A DNA stretch of 64,000 nt from CBDAPX01 sp965198725 (GCA_965198725.1 CBDAPX010000001.1:2976001-3040000), one strand, 5' to 3'. Counted from the stretch's first letter, positions 1-9,607 are shown. Program-made: numbers and translations. The notes: generated by a model from the letters alone, not told the origin.

Positions 1-522
1 CCCAGCTTTCAAGGCGCGCCAGAGTTTCTGCGGGCGGCGCGGGCGGCGGGTACCCTGCCCGTTTTGCGCAAGGACTTTCTCTATGACACGTATCAGGTGA
101 CCGAGGCCCGCGCTTGGGGCGCGGACTGCATCCTGATCATCATGGCCAGCGTGTCCGACACCCAAGCTGCTGAGCTGGAAAATGCGGCATTGGCGTTAGG
201 CATGGATGCCCTGATCGAGGTGCATAACCGGGAAGAACTGAACCGGACCCATGCGCTGAAAAGCCCTCTGATCGGGATTAACAACCGCGATCTCAACACG
301 TTTGAAACCACGTTGGATACCACCCGGTCGCTGGCCAAATGGGTGCCTGCGGACAAAATGGTCATTTCGGAAAGCGGCCTTTTCACACCCGAAGACCTCG
401 CCGATATCGCGCGATACGGCGCACGCACCTTCCTGATTGGCGAAAGCCTGATGCGGCAGGACGATGTGGCCGCCGCAACGCGCAGCCTGCTGGCCAATCC
501 GTTGCGTCCGGGGGCCATGTAA
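1..522 (+). CDS. trpC: Indole-3-glycerol phosphate synthase, C-terminal part
   Basis: This cytoplasmic TIM-barrel enzyme closes the indole ring of tryptophan, converting carboxyphenylaminodeoxyribulose phosphate to indole-3-glycerol phosphate. The reading frame is open from base 1, so the gene starts upstream of the window and 173 residues remain. Family landmarks are visible: PVLRKDF near the left edge (catalytic Lys), the IEVHN strand, IGINNRDL with the conserved Asn-Asn-Arg, VISESG, and the phosphate-binding end FLIGESLM. The stop shares one base with the start of moaC (TAATG), so the two are probably translationally coupled. The order trp, moaC, moeA, lexA is common in Rhodobacteraceae. 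Confidence 0.96.
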   Translation, partial: PSFQGAPEFLRAARAAGTLPVLRKDFLYDTYQVTEARAWGADCILIIMASVSDTQAAELENAALALGMDALIEVHNREELNRTHALKSPLIGINNRDLNTFETTLDTTRSLAKWVPADKMVISESGLFTPEDLADIARYGARTFLIGESLMRQDDVAAATRSLLANPLRPGAM

Positions 523-995
523 TGGCTCTGACGCATTTCGATGCCAAGGGCGATGCCCATATGGTCGATGTTTCCGATAAGGCGGTGACCGATCGCGTCG
601 CCGTAGCAGAAGGTTACATTAAGATAGCCCCGGAAACCGTTGAAATCATTTCCGAAGGCCGCGCCAAGAAAGGCGATGTTCTGGGCGTTGCACGGCTGGC
701 CGGGATCATGGGGGCCAAGAAAACACCGGACTTGATCCCCCTGTGCCACCCCTTGCCGGTGACAAAGGTCGCTGTTGAACTGACCATCGATCCCGACCTC
801 CCCGGCATCCGTGTCGAGGCGACCGTCAAAACCACCGGGCAGACCGGCGTGGAAATGGAGGCGCTGACCGCCGTCAGTACGGCCGCCCTGACCGTCTATG
901 ACATGTGCAAGGCGGCCGACAAATCGATGGAAATCGGCGGGATCCGCGTATTGCTGAAAGATGGTGGAAAATCAGGACGGTACGAGGCGACATGA
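522..995 (+). CDS. moaC: Cyclic pyranopterin monophosphate synthase
   Basis: This enzyme acts with MoaA to make cyclic pyranopterin monophosphate from GTP, the first stage of molybdenum cofactor synthesis. The 157 residues match the usual MoaC length. Recognisable blocks are GIMGAKKTPDLIPLCHP (substrate-binding segment), EALTAVS, and MCKAADKSMEI containing the catalytic Asp/Lys pair. I chose the ATG overlapping the trpC stop; longer upstream extension would run into trpC coding sequence. Its own stop overlaps the moeA start as ATGA, indicating a tight trpC-moaC-moeA unit. Confidence 0.96.
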   Translation: MALTHFDAKGDAHMVDVSDKAVTDRVAVAEGYIKIAPETVEIISEGRAKKGDVLGVARLAGIMGAKKTPDLIPLCHPLPVTKVAVELTIDPDLPGIRVEATVKTTGQTGVEMEALTAVSTAALTVYDMCKAADKSMEIGGIRVLLKDGGKSGRYEAT

Positions 996-2164
996 TTTCC
1001 GTTGAAGACGCCCGCGCGCATCTCTTCGCGCTGGTTTCCAAGTTGCCTGTTGAAACCGTCCCCCTGATCGAAGCCGCCGGTCGCGTGTTGGCCACAGATG
1101 TCACCGCCAGACGGGATCAACCGCCTTTTGCCGCCTCCTCTATGGACGGTTATGCGCTCAAATCAGTTGAAGCCGAACAGCACGCCCAGTTTCAAGTCAT
1201 TGGAGAGGCCGCCGCGGGACATCGCTTTGACGCGCGGGTCGGCGCCGGACAAGCGGTGCGCATTTTCACCGGCGCACCGATGCCGGAGGGTACGGATTTT
1301 GTTGTTATTCAAGAGGATGTACACCGCAGCGGTGCTTTGATCACCATCACGGACGCGCCCGGGACCAAATCAAATGTGCGCCCGGCTGGTGGCGATTTCA
1401 AAACCGGCGCGCGTATCTCTGCCCCGCGCCTGTTGCGCCCGCGTGATATCGCCTTGCTTGCATCGATGAATATTGATCAGGTGCCTGTCACGCGCCGCCC
1501 GGTTGTCGCGCTGATTTCCACCGGGGACGAATTGGTCATGCCCGGCGACACCCCGGGGCCGGACCAGATCATCGCCTCGAACACCTTTGGTCTGAAGGCG
1601 ATGATCGAAGAGATGGGATGTACCGCGCGCCTGATGCCGATTGCGCGGGACACCGAGGCGTCGCTGCGCACCGCCTTTGAACTGGCCGCGGGTGCGGATC
1701 TGATCGTGACCGTGGGTGGTGCATCTGTCGGTGATCATGACCTTGTCGCCCCGGTTGCCGAACAATTGGGAATGGACCGGTCTTTTTACAAAATCCGGAT
1801 GCGTCCTGGCAAACCCTTGATGGCCGGACGTCTTGGGGCCGCCGCAATGGTCGGCCTGCCCGGCAATCCGGTCTCGGCCATGGTCTGCGGACAGATTTTC
1901 CTCAAACCCATGCTGCGCCTCATGTTGGGCCAGCCCGATCCGGTCCCGTCCGCTCTGACCGCGCCACTGGCGCATGACATCGGCGAAAACGGCCCGCGAG
2001 AGCATTACATGCGTGCCCAACTGATTGAGGGCCGTTTACAGGTCGCCGACAATCAGGACAGCTCTTTGCTGACCATCCTTGCAGACGCCAATGTGCTGAT
2101 GGTCCGACAGCCGCATGACCCCGCGCGGCACGCGGGTAACAGCATGGCATACCTGCCGCTTTGA
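992..2164 (+). CDS. moeA: Molybdopterin molybdenumtransferase
   Basis: MoeA inserts molybdate into adenylylated molybdopterin, the last common step of cofactor synthesis. The protein has 390 residues, the normal size. The N-terminal block AAGRVLATDV and PFAASSMDGYA are typical. The MoCF-biosynthesis core includes STGDEL and the sequence GGASVGDHD, followed by MRPGKPLMAG and GLPGNPVSAM, which are MoeA signatures. The start is the ATG in the ATGA overlap with moaC; a longer frame beginning inside moaC is unlikely. The gene ends about 80 bases before lexA, which has its own promoter. Confidence 0.96.
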   Translation: MISVEDARAHLFALVSKLPVETVPLIEAAGRVLATDVTARRDQPPFAASSMDGYALKSVEAEQHAQFQVIGEAAAGHRFDARVGAGQAVRIFTGAPMPEGTDFVVIQEDVHRSGALITITDAPGTKSNVRPAGGDFKTGARISAPRLLRPRDIALLASMNIDQVPVTRRPVVALISTGDELVMPGDTPGPDQIIASNTFGLKAMIEEMGCTARLMPIARDTEASLRTAFELAAGADLIVTVGGASVGDHDLVAPVAEQLGMDRSFYKIRMRPGKPLMAGRLGAAAMVGLPGNPVSAMVCGQIFLKPMLRLMLGQPDPVPSALTAPLAHDIGENGPREHYMRAQLIEGRLQVADNQDSSLLTILADANVLMVRQPHDPARHAGNSMAYLPL

Positions 2165-2182
2165 CCTGTCTCCTGACAAGAG

Positions 2183-2222
2183 TTGACACAAAACGGGAAC
2201 ATGTATAGAACAAAACCGAACA
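2183..2222 (+). promoter_or_regulatory. lexA promoter and SOS box
   Basis: A TTGACA -35 hexamer lies at 2183-2188. The alphaproteobacterial LexA box GAAC-N7-GAAC lies at 2197-2211 and overlaps a possible -10 (TATAGA, 2204-2209; the 15-base spacer is short). A third GAAC half-site at 2218-2221 follows after only 6 bases. The location 33-47 bases before the lexA ATG fits autorepression. Confidence 0.85.
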
Positions 2223-2243
2223 TTCATAATACAGGTTTTGGAC

Positions 2244-2942
2244 ATGCTGACCAAGAAGCAGTTGGATTTGTTGGATTTTATCCATAAGCGTCTGCAACGC
2301 GACGGTGTACCGCCCAGTTTTGATGAAATGAAAGATGCGCTCGACCTGCGGTCGAAATCGGGCATCCACCGGTTAATCACGGCTTTGGAAGAACGAGGGT
2401 TCATTCGCCGGTTGGCCCATCGCGCAAGGGCAATCGAAATTGTCAAATTGCCGGAAAGCCTTGGTGGCTCTGATACTGGCGGCTTTACCCCGCGCGTGAT
2501 CGAGGGCGATCGTCCGGAAGCGACGGTGCCCGCCAATACGCAACCGGTTGTGATCGACGCCATGGAACTGCCCGTCATGGGCCGCATCGCCGCGGGTGTC
2601 CCGATTGCAGCGATCAGCGAGGTATCCCACCATGTCGCGGTGCCGGGGCAGATGCTGTCCGACGCGGGAGAGCATTACGCCTTGGAAATCAAGGGCGACT
2701 CGATGATCGAGGCCGGGATCAATGACGGTGACGTGGTCATCATCCGCGAAACCAGCGCGGCAGATGACGGTGACATCGTTGTGGCGCTGGTCGAGGATCA
2801 GGAAGCGACACTGAAAAAGTTCTATCGCAAGGGCAATTCCATCGCACTTGCACCGGCGAATGCGGCCTATGAAACCCGCGTATTGCCAGAGGATATGGTC
2901 AAGGTGCAGGGCCGCCTTGTCGGCTTGATCCGGACTTACTGA
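2244..2942 (+). CDS. lexA: LexA repressor
   Basis: This is the SOS-response repressor: the DNA-binding N-terminal winged helix (residues 1-65, MLTKKQLDLLDFI) is joined to a self-cleaving peptidase domain. The Ala-Gly cleavage site is in GRIAAGVP (about residues 112-119), the nucleophile Ser is in GDSMIEAG, and the general-base Lys is in EATLKKFY. The length, 232 residues, is normal. A TTG two codons upstream also opens the frame, but the family begins at MLT. The gene is preceded by its own LexA box and converges on comEC, whose stop overlaps by 7 bases. Confidence 0.97.
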   Translation: MLTKKQLDLLDFIHKRLQRDGVPPSFDEMKDALDLRSKSGIHRLITALEERGFIRRLAHRARAIEIVKLPESLGGSDTGGFTPRVIEGDRPEATVPANTQPVVIDAMELPVMGRIAAGVPIAAISEVSHHVAVPGQMLSDAGEHYALEIKGDSMIEAGINDGDVVIIRETSAADDGDIVVALVEDQEATLKKFYRKGNSIALAPANAAYETRVLPEDMVKVQGRLVGLIRTY

Positions 2943-4951
2943 TCCGGTGACCACAGACGGTCCCCGGATCTGTCACGCGCTGTGACAGGTCCGGATTGCG
3001 TCAGCGCGACGCTGCCCATGCGTCGGAGTTCAGCAGGTCCATAGACCTGACATGGCCCGCTGGGTTCATGGGCCACAGCCGCAATGACAATCTGTTCCTT
3101 CATGCAGGTTGTGAATGCTTTTGCCCCTGTTTTTCCGGTGACATGGACCAGCTCAAACGAGCCATAACGCCACCTTTGAACCGGCTCATCAGAGCCCCAA
3201 CGGTCTGCCGCAACCGGTTGATCCGCGCGATCCCCATCGTTTTCCAACCAGACACCCGCGATAAATCCGGACCCGCGCGACCGGCTCAGCGCACGGCCCT
3301 CATCGGTCATCACGCCCACCAGTTTTCCCGTATCCGCGATCAGGACATCCGGCCGTTCTGACTGCACCCACAGCCAGACCCCCGCCAAAATCGGCAAAAC
3401 GCCCGCCAACCGCGCCCGTCCTTGCCACAGCATGACCCACAATGCCCCCAAACATATCAATGGTAGAACCATTGGATCGGGCGATGGCACAGGTCGCACC
3501 GACGCAGACCAGCCCGCGACCGTTTCTGCCACCGCCAAGATCCAACGCAGGCCCAGCCCCATCACCCACAGCGCCACCGCGTCCAGCCCGATGGGCGCAA
3601 GACACATGGCAATCACGGCTGCCGGGATCACAAGAATACCCATCAAGGGCACGGACAAGAGGTTTGCGATCAGCCCGAACTGTGCAATTTGATTGAAATG
3701 CGCCGCCGCCACTGGCGCTGTGGCCGCCCCCGCAACCGCCGAAGACATCAAGACCCCCAATCCCGGGCGCATCCACGCCGGTGCCACCGGGACAGCGTCG
3801 TCGCGCAACGCGTTGAACACGGCAACGAGGGCCGTGGTTGCGGCAAAGGACATCTGGAACCCCGGGCTCAACAACGCTTCTGGGCGCAGGATCAGAACGA
3901 TCATGGCGGCCATTGCCACGGCTCGCACGCTGAGCGCGCGGCGATCGGTCAGTACGGCACACAAAGCAACAGTGACCATGATAAAGGCGCGTTCGGTTGC
4001 GACGTTGCCACCCGACAGGGCCAAATACACAGCCGCAATTGCCATCGCCCCCAATGCGGCCAGCTTCTTGACCGGGCGGCGCAGAGCAAATGCGGGAAAG
4101 AGCGACAAAGCGATGCGCAGGGCGGCAAAGACAAACCCCGCCAAAAGCCCCATATGCAGCCCGGATATGGCCAGAAGATGTGCCAGATTGCTGTCCCGCA
4201 GATCCTGCAACGCGCTCTGGCTGACACCGCTGCGATCCCCGGTCGTCACCGCAGCCGCAAACCCGCCGACATCCCCGGGCAAAACGGTTTGAACATAAGA
4301 AGATACCCCCATCCGCAGCGCAAAGATCCAAGCCCGAAGGCTGTCCGGCTTGGGCGGCGCCACGATCAGAACCGGCACACGGGTATAGCCCACAGCCCCC
4401 AATTGCTGAAACCAGGCATGCCGCCGGAAATCAAATCCGCCCGGTTCGGCGGGTCCTTGCGGCGGTGACAGATAGGCCGTGGTCATCACCCAGGCCCCCG
4501 GTCGGGGATCAAAATCCACCGCATCGCCATGCAGCGAGACGCGGACTTTGGCCGGCGCGCGCGCATCCGACAAGCGCACCTGATCCAAGGTCAGCCGCAC
4601 CGCGTCAGAGGCCGACCGATCAATCGCAACGACCCGCCCTTCGACCGGGCCATAGTACCGCCAGTCCAGAACAGGAGCCCCAACCATATGCGCCCGTGCC
4701 CCGGCGATACAGAAGCCCGCCGCCGCCAAGGCCATTCCACAGGCCAGTGGCGTCCATGCCGTTGGCCGCCAAAGCGCCAGTAAAAACCCCATGGCTGAAC
4801 ATGCGGCCAAGACCGCAAAGGTCCAAAACACCGGTTCAAATTGCAACGAAAAATACGCGCCGATCCCGCAGCCAAAGCAGACTGGCGCCCAAGGAAACAG
4901 ATGCCCCCGCTGGACCAGCAACGCATATTCGAAACGCTCCAGAATGCCCAT
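2936..4951 (-). CDS. comEC: ComEC/Rec2 family competence membrane protein
   Basis: ComEC forms the inner-membrane channel through which single-stranded DNA enters during natural transformation. The 671-residue protein has an N-terminal membrane-anchored soluble region (DUF4131 type, residues about 25-210) and a polytopic competence domain with the hallmark HLLAISGLHMGLLAG near residue 265. It ends in a short soluble tail beginning DVLIADTGKLVG. That tail resembles only a remnant of the metallo-beta-lactamase-like domain and shows no clear HxHxDH zinc motif, a condition I believe is common in this order. No other competence genes are nearby, so its use for DNA uptake is not shown by context. 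Confidence 0.93.
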   Translation of the reverse strand: MGILERFEYALLVQRGHLFPWAPVCFGCGIGAYFSLQFEPVFWTFAVLAACSAMGFLLALWRPTAWTPLACGMALAAAGFCIAGARAHMVGAPVLDWRYYGPVEGRVVAIDRSASDAVRLTLDQVRLSDARAPAKVRVSLHGDAVDFDPRPGAWVMTTAYLSPPQGPAEPGGFDFRRHAWFQQLGAVGYTRVPVLIVAPPKPDSLRAWIFALRMGVSSYVQTVLPGDVGGFAAAVTTGDRSGVSQSALQDLRDSNLAHLLAISGLHMGLLAGFVFAALRIALSLFPAFALRRPVKKLAALGAMAIAAVYLALSGGNVATERAFIMVTVALCAVLTDRRALSVRAVAMAAMIVLILRPEALLSPGFQMSFAATTALVAVFNALRDDAVPVAPAWMRPGLGVLMSSAVAGAATAPVAAAHFNQIAQFGLIANLLSVPLMGILVIPAAVIAMCLAPIGLDAVALWVMGLGLRWILAVAETVAGWSASVRPVPSPDPMVLPLICLGALWVMLWQGRARLAGVLPILAGVWLWVQSERPDVLIADTGKLVGVMTDEGRALSRSRGSGFIAGVWLENDGDRADQPVAADRWGSDEPVQRWRYGSFELVHVTGKTGAKAFTTCMKEQIVIAAVAHEPSGPCQVYGPAELRRMGSVALTQSGPVTARDRSGDRLWSPDQ

Positions 4952-5030
4952 GCTTGCCCCTTGGCCCTGCCGCCGCTAGACAGGCCGAAATCTTATGTTC
5001 TGCACGGTTACCAAAAGGTAAAAATCCCCC

Positions 5031-6458
5031 ATGTCGCATCCGGTGGTCACCCGCTTTGCCCCCTCTCCCACAGGTTTTCTGCATATCGGCGGCGCGCGCA
5101 CGGCGCTCTTTAACTGGCTCTATGCCCGCGGTCGCGGCGGCAAATTCCTGTTGCGGATCGAAGACACCGACCGGGCCCGGTCCACGCCCGAAGCCACAGC
5201 CGCCATTCTCGAAGGGATGGCATGGCTGGACCTCGACCACGACGGCGATGTGATTAGCCAGTTTGCCGGCGCCGACCGACATGCAGAGGTGGCGCAGGAA
5301 CTCCTCGCCAATGGCAAGGCGTATAAATGCTTTGCCACGCAAGATGAGATCACCGCGTTTCGCGAAGCTGCGCGTGCCGAAGGGCACAGCACCCTGTTTC
5401 GCAGCCCGTGGCGCGATGCCGATCCCGCCACGCATCCCGACGCGCCTTTTTTGATCCGCATCAAGGCCCCGCAGGACGGCGCAACCGTGATCCGGGACGA
5501 GGTCCAGGGTGACGTCACCATCCGCAATGACCAGCTGGACGATATGGTCCTGCTGCGCAGCGACGGTACCCCGGTCTACATGCTGGCCGTGGTGGTGGAT
5601 GACCATGATATGGGCGTGACACATGTGATCCGGGGGGACGACCACCTCAACAATGCTGCCCGTCAGATGATGATCTATGACGCCATGGGGTGGGATGTGC
5701 CTGTCTGGGCGCATATTCCACTGATCCACGGACCGGACGGCAAAAAACTGTCAAAGCGCCACGGCGCATTGGGGGCGCAAGAGTACCAGGTCATGGGCTA
5801 TCCCGCTGCTGGCATGCGCAACTATCTGGCGCGTTTGGGATGGAGCCATGGCGATGACGAATTCTTTACGGATGCCCAAGCGCTGGAATGGTTTGATCTG
5901 AACGGCATTGGCAAAAGCCCTGCGCGGTTCGATACCAAGAAACTGGAGAATCTGTGCGGTCAGCATATTGCCATCAGCGAAGACGCTGCATTGCGGCAGG
6001 AAATCGAAGCATTTTTAGCGGCTGCAGCACAGCCAGCGTTGACCGACGCACAGTCAATCGGTTTTGAACGGGCCATGTATTGCCTGAAAGATCGCGCAAA
6101 GACTTTCCCGGAACTTATTGAAAAGGGTCATTTTATCCTGACAGAGCGTCCAATTCTACCAGATCAGAAAGCGGCGAAAGCGCTGGATTCTGTATCCCGT
6201 GATATACTGAAAGATTTGACGCCGCAGTTGCAAAATGTTAGCTGGGACCGTGACGCACTTGAAGGGGTGTTGAATGCGTTTGCCGAAGCCAACGGGACCA
6301 AATTTGGCAAACTGGCCGCGCCGTTGCGGGCCGCCTTGGCAGGTCGCACAGTAACGCCTTCGGTGTTTGACATGATGATGGTGCTTGGACAGGACGAAAC
6401 CCTGGCCCGCCTGTCAGAGGCCGCAGAGGCCGACCCGGATACCGATCAGGTTTCATAA
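5031..6458 (+). CDS. gltX: Glutamate--tRNA ligase
   Basis: This class I aminoacyl-tRNA synthetase charges tRNA-Glu, and in alphaproteobacteria lacking GlnRS it also mischarges tRNA-Gln for later amidation. The 475 residues begin with TRFAPSPTGFLHIGG, containing the HIGH-equivalent motif, and the KMSKS loop reads KLSKRHG. The C-terminal helical anticodon-binding region is complete. The gene is divergent from comEC across about 80 bases. A weak hairpin downstream separates it from gltA. Roseobacters often carry two gltX paralogues, and this window does not show which this is. Confidence 0.96.
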   Translation: MSHPVVTRFAPSPTGFLHIGGARTALFNWLYARGRGGKFLLRIEDTDRARSTPEATAAILEGMAWLDLDHDGDVISQFAGADRHAEVAQELLANGKAYKCFATQDEITAFREAARAEGHSTLFRSPWRDADPATHPDAPFLIRIKAPQDGATVIRDEVQGDVTIRNDQLDDMVLLRSDGTPVYMLAVVVDDHDMGVTHVIRGDDHLNNAARQMMIYDAMGWDVPVWAHIPLIHGPDGKKLSKRHGALGAQEYQVMGYPAAGMRNYLARLGWSHGDDEFFTDAQALEWFDLNGIGKSPARFDTKKLENLCGQHIAISEDAALRQEIEAFLAAAAQPALTDAQSIGFERAMYCLKDRAKTFPELIEKGHFILTERPILPDQKAAKALDSVSRDILKDLTPQLQNVSWDRDALEGVLNAFAEANGTKFGKLAAPLRAALAGRTVTPSVFDMMMVLGQDETLARLSEAAEADPDTDQVS

Positions 6459-6484
6459 ACGGGTCAATCACGAATGATATGCCG

Positions 6485-6510
6485 GGCCGTGGCGCTGACG
6501 CGCCATGGCC
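6485..6510 (+). terminator. Hairpin between gltX and gltA
   Basis: Arms of 10 bases (6485-6494 and 6501-6510) pair with one G-U around a 6-base loop. There is no T-run, so this is either a weak or factor-assisted terminator or simply an mRNA-stabilising hairpin. Confidence 0.45.
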
Positions 6511-6560
6511 AATCCGCCCGCGCACAAGCCGTGGCGTGAAACGACAAGAAAGGGATGGAC

Positions 6561-7856
6561 ATGACCGACACACCAAAAACAGCCACGCTAAGCCTTGATG
6601 GCGAAAGCTATGAACTGCCGGTTTATTCGCCCACAGCCGGGCCGGATGTCGTCGACATCCGCAAGCTTTACGCCCAAGCCAAAGTGTTCACATACGATCC
6701 CGGCTTTACATCGACCGCCAGCTGCGACAGCACCATCACCTTCATCGACGGTGGCAAGGGTGAATTGCTGCACCGGGGCTATCCGATTGACCAACTGGCG
6801 GGGAAATCCCACTATCTCGAAGTGTGCTATTTGCTGCTTTACGGTGAACTGCCAACCGCGGCACAGCTGGAAGAATTCGAAGACACGATCACCCGCCACA
6901 CCATGCTGCATGAGCAAATGGTGAACTTTTTCCGCGGCTTCCGCCGCGATGCGCACCCGATGGCCATCATGGTGGGTGTGGTCGGCGCAATGTCCGCCTT
7001 CTATCATGACTCGACCGATATCGCCGACCCGCGCCAGCGCGAGATTGCGTCACATCGTTTGATCGCGAAGATGCCGACGATTGCCGCATGGGCCTATAAA
7101 TACTCGATCGGTCAACCGTTCGTCTATCCGCGCAACGATCTGGATTACGCGTCGAACTTCTTGCGCATGTGTTTCAGCGTGCCCGCCGAAGATTACGAAG
7201 TGAACCCGATCCTCAGCCGCGCGATGGACCGTATCTTTACGCTCCATGCGGATCACGAACAGAACGCCTCGACCTCGACCGTGCGTCTGGCATCGTCGTC
7301 TGGTGCGAACCCGTTTGCCTGCATCGCTGCCGGGATCGCCTGTCTGTGGGGCCCGGCCCATGGTGGCGCCAACCAGGCCTGTCTGGAGATGCTGCAAGAG
7401 ATCGGAACGCCGGATCGAATTCCGGAATTCATTGCCCGCGCCAAAGACAAAAACGACCCATTCCGCCTGATGGGCTTTGGCCACCGCGTTTACAATAACT
7501 TTGACCCGCGCGCCAAAGTGATGAAGCAATCCGCGGATGAGGTGCTTGACCTGTTGGGTGTTGAAAACAACCCAACCCTGCAAGTGGCCAAGGAATTGGA
7601 AGCCGCGGCACTGGCAGATCCCTACTTTGCGGACAAAAAGCTGTTCCCGAATGTCGACTTCTATTCCGGCATCATTCTTGAAGCGATGGGTTTCCCGACC
7701 TCGATGTTCACGCCTATCTTCGCGCTCAGCCGGACGGTTGGTTGGGTCAGCCAATGGAAAGAAATGATCGGCGATCCGCAGAACAAGATCGGTCGTCCCC
7801 GTCAGCTCTATCTTGGCGAAACGATGCGCGACTACGTGGATATCGAAAACCGCTAA
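6561..7856 (+). CDS. gltA: Citrate synthase (type II)
   Basis: This enzyme condenses acetyl-CoA and oxaloacetate to citrate, the entry to the TCA cycle. The 431 residues begin with a short beta domain (GESYELPV) and carry the catalytic residues in AHGGANQ, GFGHRVY and VDFYSG. Another ATG lies at 6555, but AAAGGG at 6549-6554 would abut it directly and sits six bases from the 6561 ATG, so I prefer MTDTPK. The size and the GFTSTASCDS segment are typical of hexameric NADH-regulated type II enzymes of proteobacteria. A strong terminator follows. Confidence 0.97.
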   Translation: MTDTPKTATLSLDGESYELPVYSPTAGPDVVDIRKLYAQAKVFTYDPGFTSTASCDSTITFIDGGKGELLHRGYPIDQLAGKSHYLEVCYLLLYGELPTAAQLEEFEDTITRHTMLHEQMVNFFRGFRRDAHPMAIMVGVVGAMSAFYHDSTDIADPRQREIASHRLIAKMPTIAAWAYKYSIGQPFVYPRNDLDYASNFLRMCFSVPAEDYEVNPILSRAMDRIFTLHADHEQNASTSTVRLASSSGANPFACIAAGIACLWGPAHGGANQACLEMLQEIGTPDRIPEFIARAKDKNDPFRLMGFGHRVYNNFDPRAKVMKQSADEVLDLLGVENNPTLQVAKELEAAALADPYFADKKLFPNVDFYSGIILEAMGFPTSMFTPIFALSRTVGWVSQWKEMIGDPQNKIGRPRQLYLGETMRDYVDIENR

Positions 7857-7874
7857 ACAAAAGTTAAAAAGACG

Positions 7875-7905
7875 AAAAAACCCGCAGTTCTCTGTGGGTT
7901 TTTTT
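7875..7905 (+). terminator. Rho-independent terminator of gltA
   Basis: The stem CCCGCAG (7881-7887) pairs with CTGTGGG (7892-7898, one G-U) around the loop TTCT. It is preceded by A6 and followed by T7. Confidence 0.9.
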
Positions 7906-8086
7906 GTGGCTATAAGCCACCCTGTGCTCAAGTTTCAGATTTTATCGTTTCGGTCTGAGCACCAATTTCCGCATGCGGACGCGACTATCCTTCCGCCCGG
8001 GACAGTGACCCAAAGCTCTTTGCAAATGTGTTGAATTTGTGGAGATATTTGGGCACGCATTTATTAACTATTTGGAAAGATTTACA

Positions 8087-9607
8087 ATGGCACTCACTCT
8101 TGCACTTTTGCTTGGCACAGCTGGCTTGTTGGTCTGGGCTTTTGATGATGACGACGATGACAACGAATCGAGCTCGGAAACAGAAGTCGAGAACGAAGTT
8201 CTGCGCGGCGACGAAGGCGACAACCTCTTAGAGGGGTCCGATAACGTTAATACCATCTATGGCGAAGGTGGTGACGATATCATGCCGGGTGCCGGTGAAA
8301 ACGACCGCATTTTTGGTAGCGATGGTGAGGACATTGGTCTTGGTGGTGACGGCGACGATCTTGTGCGCGGTGGCGCCGACGACGATACGTTGATCGGCGG
8401 CGGTGGCAGTGACGACCTGAAAGGCGACACTGGCGACGACGTGATCATCGCGGCAGAGCTGGTCAACGAAGAAGCACTCGAGGCCTTCCTGACAGGTGAA
8501 GACACCGACGTAGAAGAAGACGATGTGCTCGACTTCTCTGCCGAACAGGACGCCGCGCCGGACACGGTCAACGGCGGGTTTGGCTATGACCTGCTGCTTT
8601 TGGGCGCCGAAGATGAAGCCATGGGCGGCGGCGGCGACGATACATTCGAGCTGGGCAGCTGGATTGAACCGGGCAAGCCAGCGACGATCACGGATTATGA
8701 CGGCGACGAGGACGAAATCCTCTACTATTTGGAGGGCGATGCCGAACCGGAAATCAGCGTTGTTTCAGAAGATGATGGAACAGCGACTGTTTTGGCGGAC
8801 GGGCAACCGTTTCTGATCGTTCCAAACGCTGGGGACAGTTTTGAAGCATCTTCGATCACCTTAGTCGAACTTGCTACCGACGATGAAGAAGATGATGACA
8901 GCGGCTCATCAACGGGCAACGTCGTTACGCGGGATGATGATGACAGTTCGTTGTTGGTCGGAAGCGACGAAGACGACAGCATCTTTGGCAATGGCGGGAA
9001 CGACACAATACTCGGTGCTGCAGGTGATGACCGCCTGTTTGGAGCGGATGACTCGGACTATGGCCTTGGTGGCGAAGGTGATGACCTGGTCAGAGGCGGC
9101 GCAGATGACGATACACTGATCGGTGGCACGGGTAGCGACGACTTGCGCGGGGATGGCGGTGATGACGTGTTGGTGTCTGCTGAAGTCGTTGATGAACAGG
9201 CCGTACAGTCGATACTAACGGGTGAAGACACCGTCACGCCGATCGCATCGACCACCGATTTCGACGCCGAAGTGAACCCTGCAGACGACGAGGTTGATGG
9301 CGGTGGCGGCGATGATCTGTTGATCATGGGCGCTGGTGACTCCGGAAGCGGCGGCGGTGGAGAAGATGCTTTCCAACTTGGGAGCTGGATAGACCCAGGT
9401 AACCCTGCAACCATATCTGACTTTGACGCAAGTGAAGACCAGATCGTCTACAGCTTCGAAGGCGATGCCGCTCCAACAATCACGGTCTCAACCGACGAAG
9501 ATGGAACCGCGACCGTATCCGCCAACGGAGAGCCATTCCTTGTCGTCCCGAATGCAGGCGAAAACTTTGGCGCCAGTTCGATCACACTAGCCTCATTGGG
9601 CAACTAG
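8087..9607 (+). CDS. Acidic Ca-binding repeat (RTX-like) protein with two homologous halves
   Basis: This 506-residue protein has an N-terminal hydrophobic segment (about residues 2-19) followed by a run of Asp. Two similar halves then follow (about 40-265 and 280-506). Each half has several GGxGxDx-type nonapeptides (for example GGDGDDLVRGGADDD), a linker with LTGED, a block containing LGSWI(E/D)PG, and a closing module ending NAG(D/E)xFxASSITL. The nonapeptides predict Ca-stabilised beta-rolls, usually extracellular. No type I secretion genes are adjacent. I chose the ATG at 8087 because GGAAAG lies 7 bases upstream; an upstream GTG at 8039 lacks this. The function is unknown. The very low pI and Asp content differ from the neighbours. 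Confidence 0.85.
   Translation: MALTLALLLGTAGLLVWAFDDDDDDNESSSETEVENEVLRGDEGDNLLEGSDNVNTIYGEGGDDIMPGAGENDRIFGSDGEDIGLGGDGDDLVRGGADDDTLIGGGGSDDLKGDTGDDVIIAAELVNEEALEAFLTGEDTDVEEDDVLDFSAEQDAAPDTVNGGFGYDLLLLGAEDEAMGGGGDDTFELGSWIEPGKPATITDYDGDEDEILYYLEGDAEPEISVVSEDDGTATVLADGQPFLIVPNAGDSFEASSITLVELATDDEEDDDSGSSTGNVVTRDDDDSSLLVGSDEDDSIFGNGGNDTILGAAGDDRLFGADDSDYGLGGEGDDLVRGGADDDTLIGGTGSDDLRGDGGDDVLVSAEVVDEQAVQSILTGEDTVTPIASTTDFDAEVNPADDEVDGGGGDDLLIMGAGDSGSGGGGEDAFQLGSWIDPGNPATISDFDASEDQIVYSFEGDAAPTITVSTDEDGTATVSANGEPFLVVPNAGENFGASSITLASLGN

Noticed and set aside
2936..2942. Frameshift between lexA and comEC
   Set aside because: The 7-base overlap is a simple convergent stop-codon overlap; both proteins end normally.
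4465..5253. Long plus-strand frame opposite comEC
   Set aside because: It is antisense to comEC and then overlaps gltX; its Pro/Arg-rich translation has no domain logic, as expected for a shadow of high-GC coding sequence.
8240..9180. CRISPR-like or tandem DNA repeat in the Asp/Gly-rich gene
   Set aside because: The periodicity comes from Ca-binding nonapeptide codons and a protein-level duplication; there are no conserved DNA repeats with spacers.
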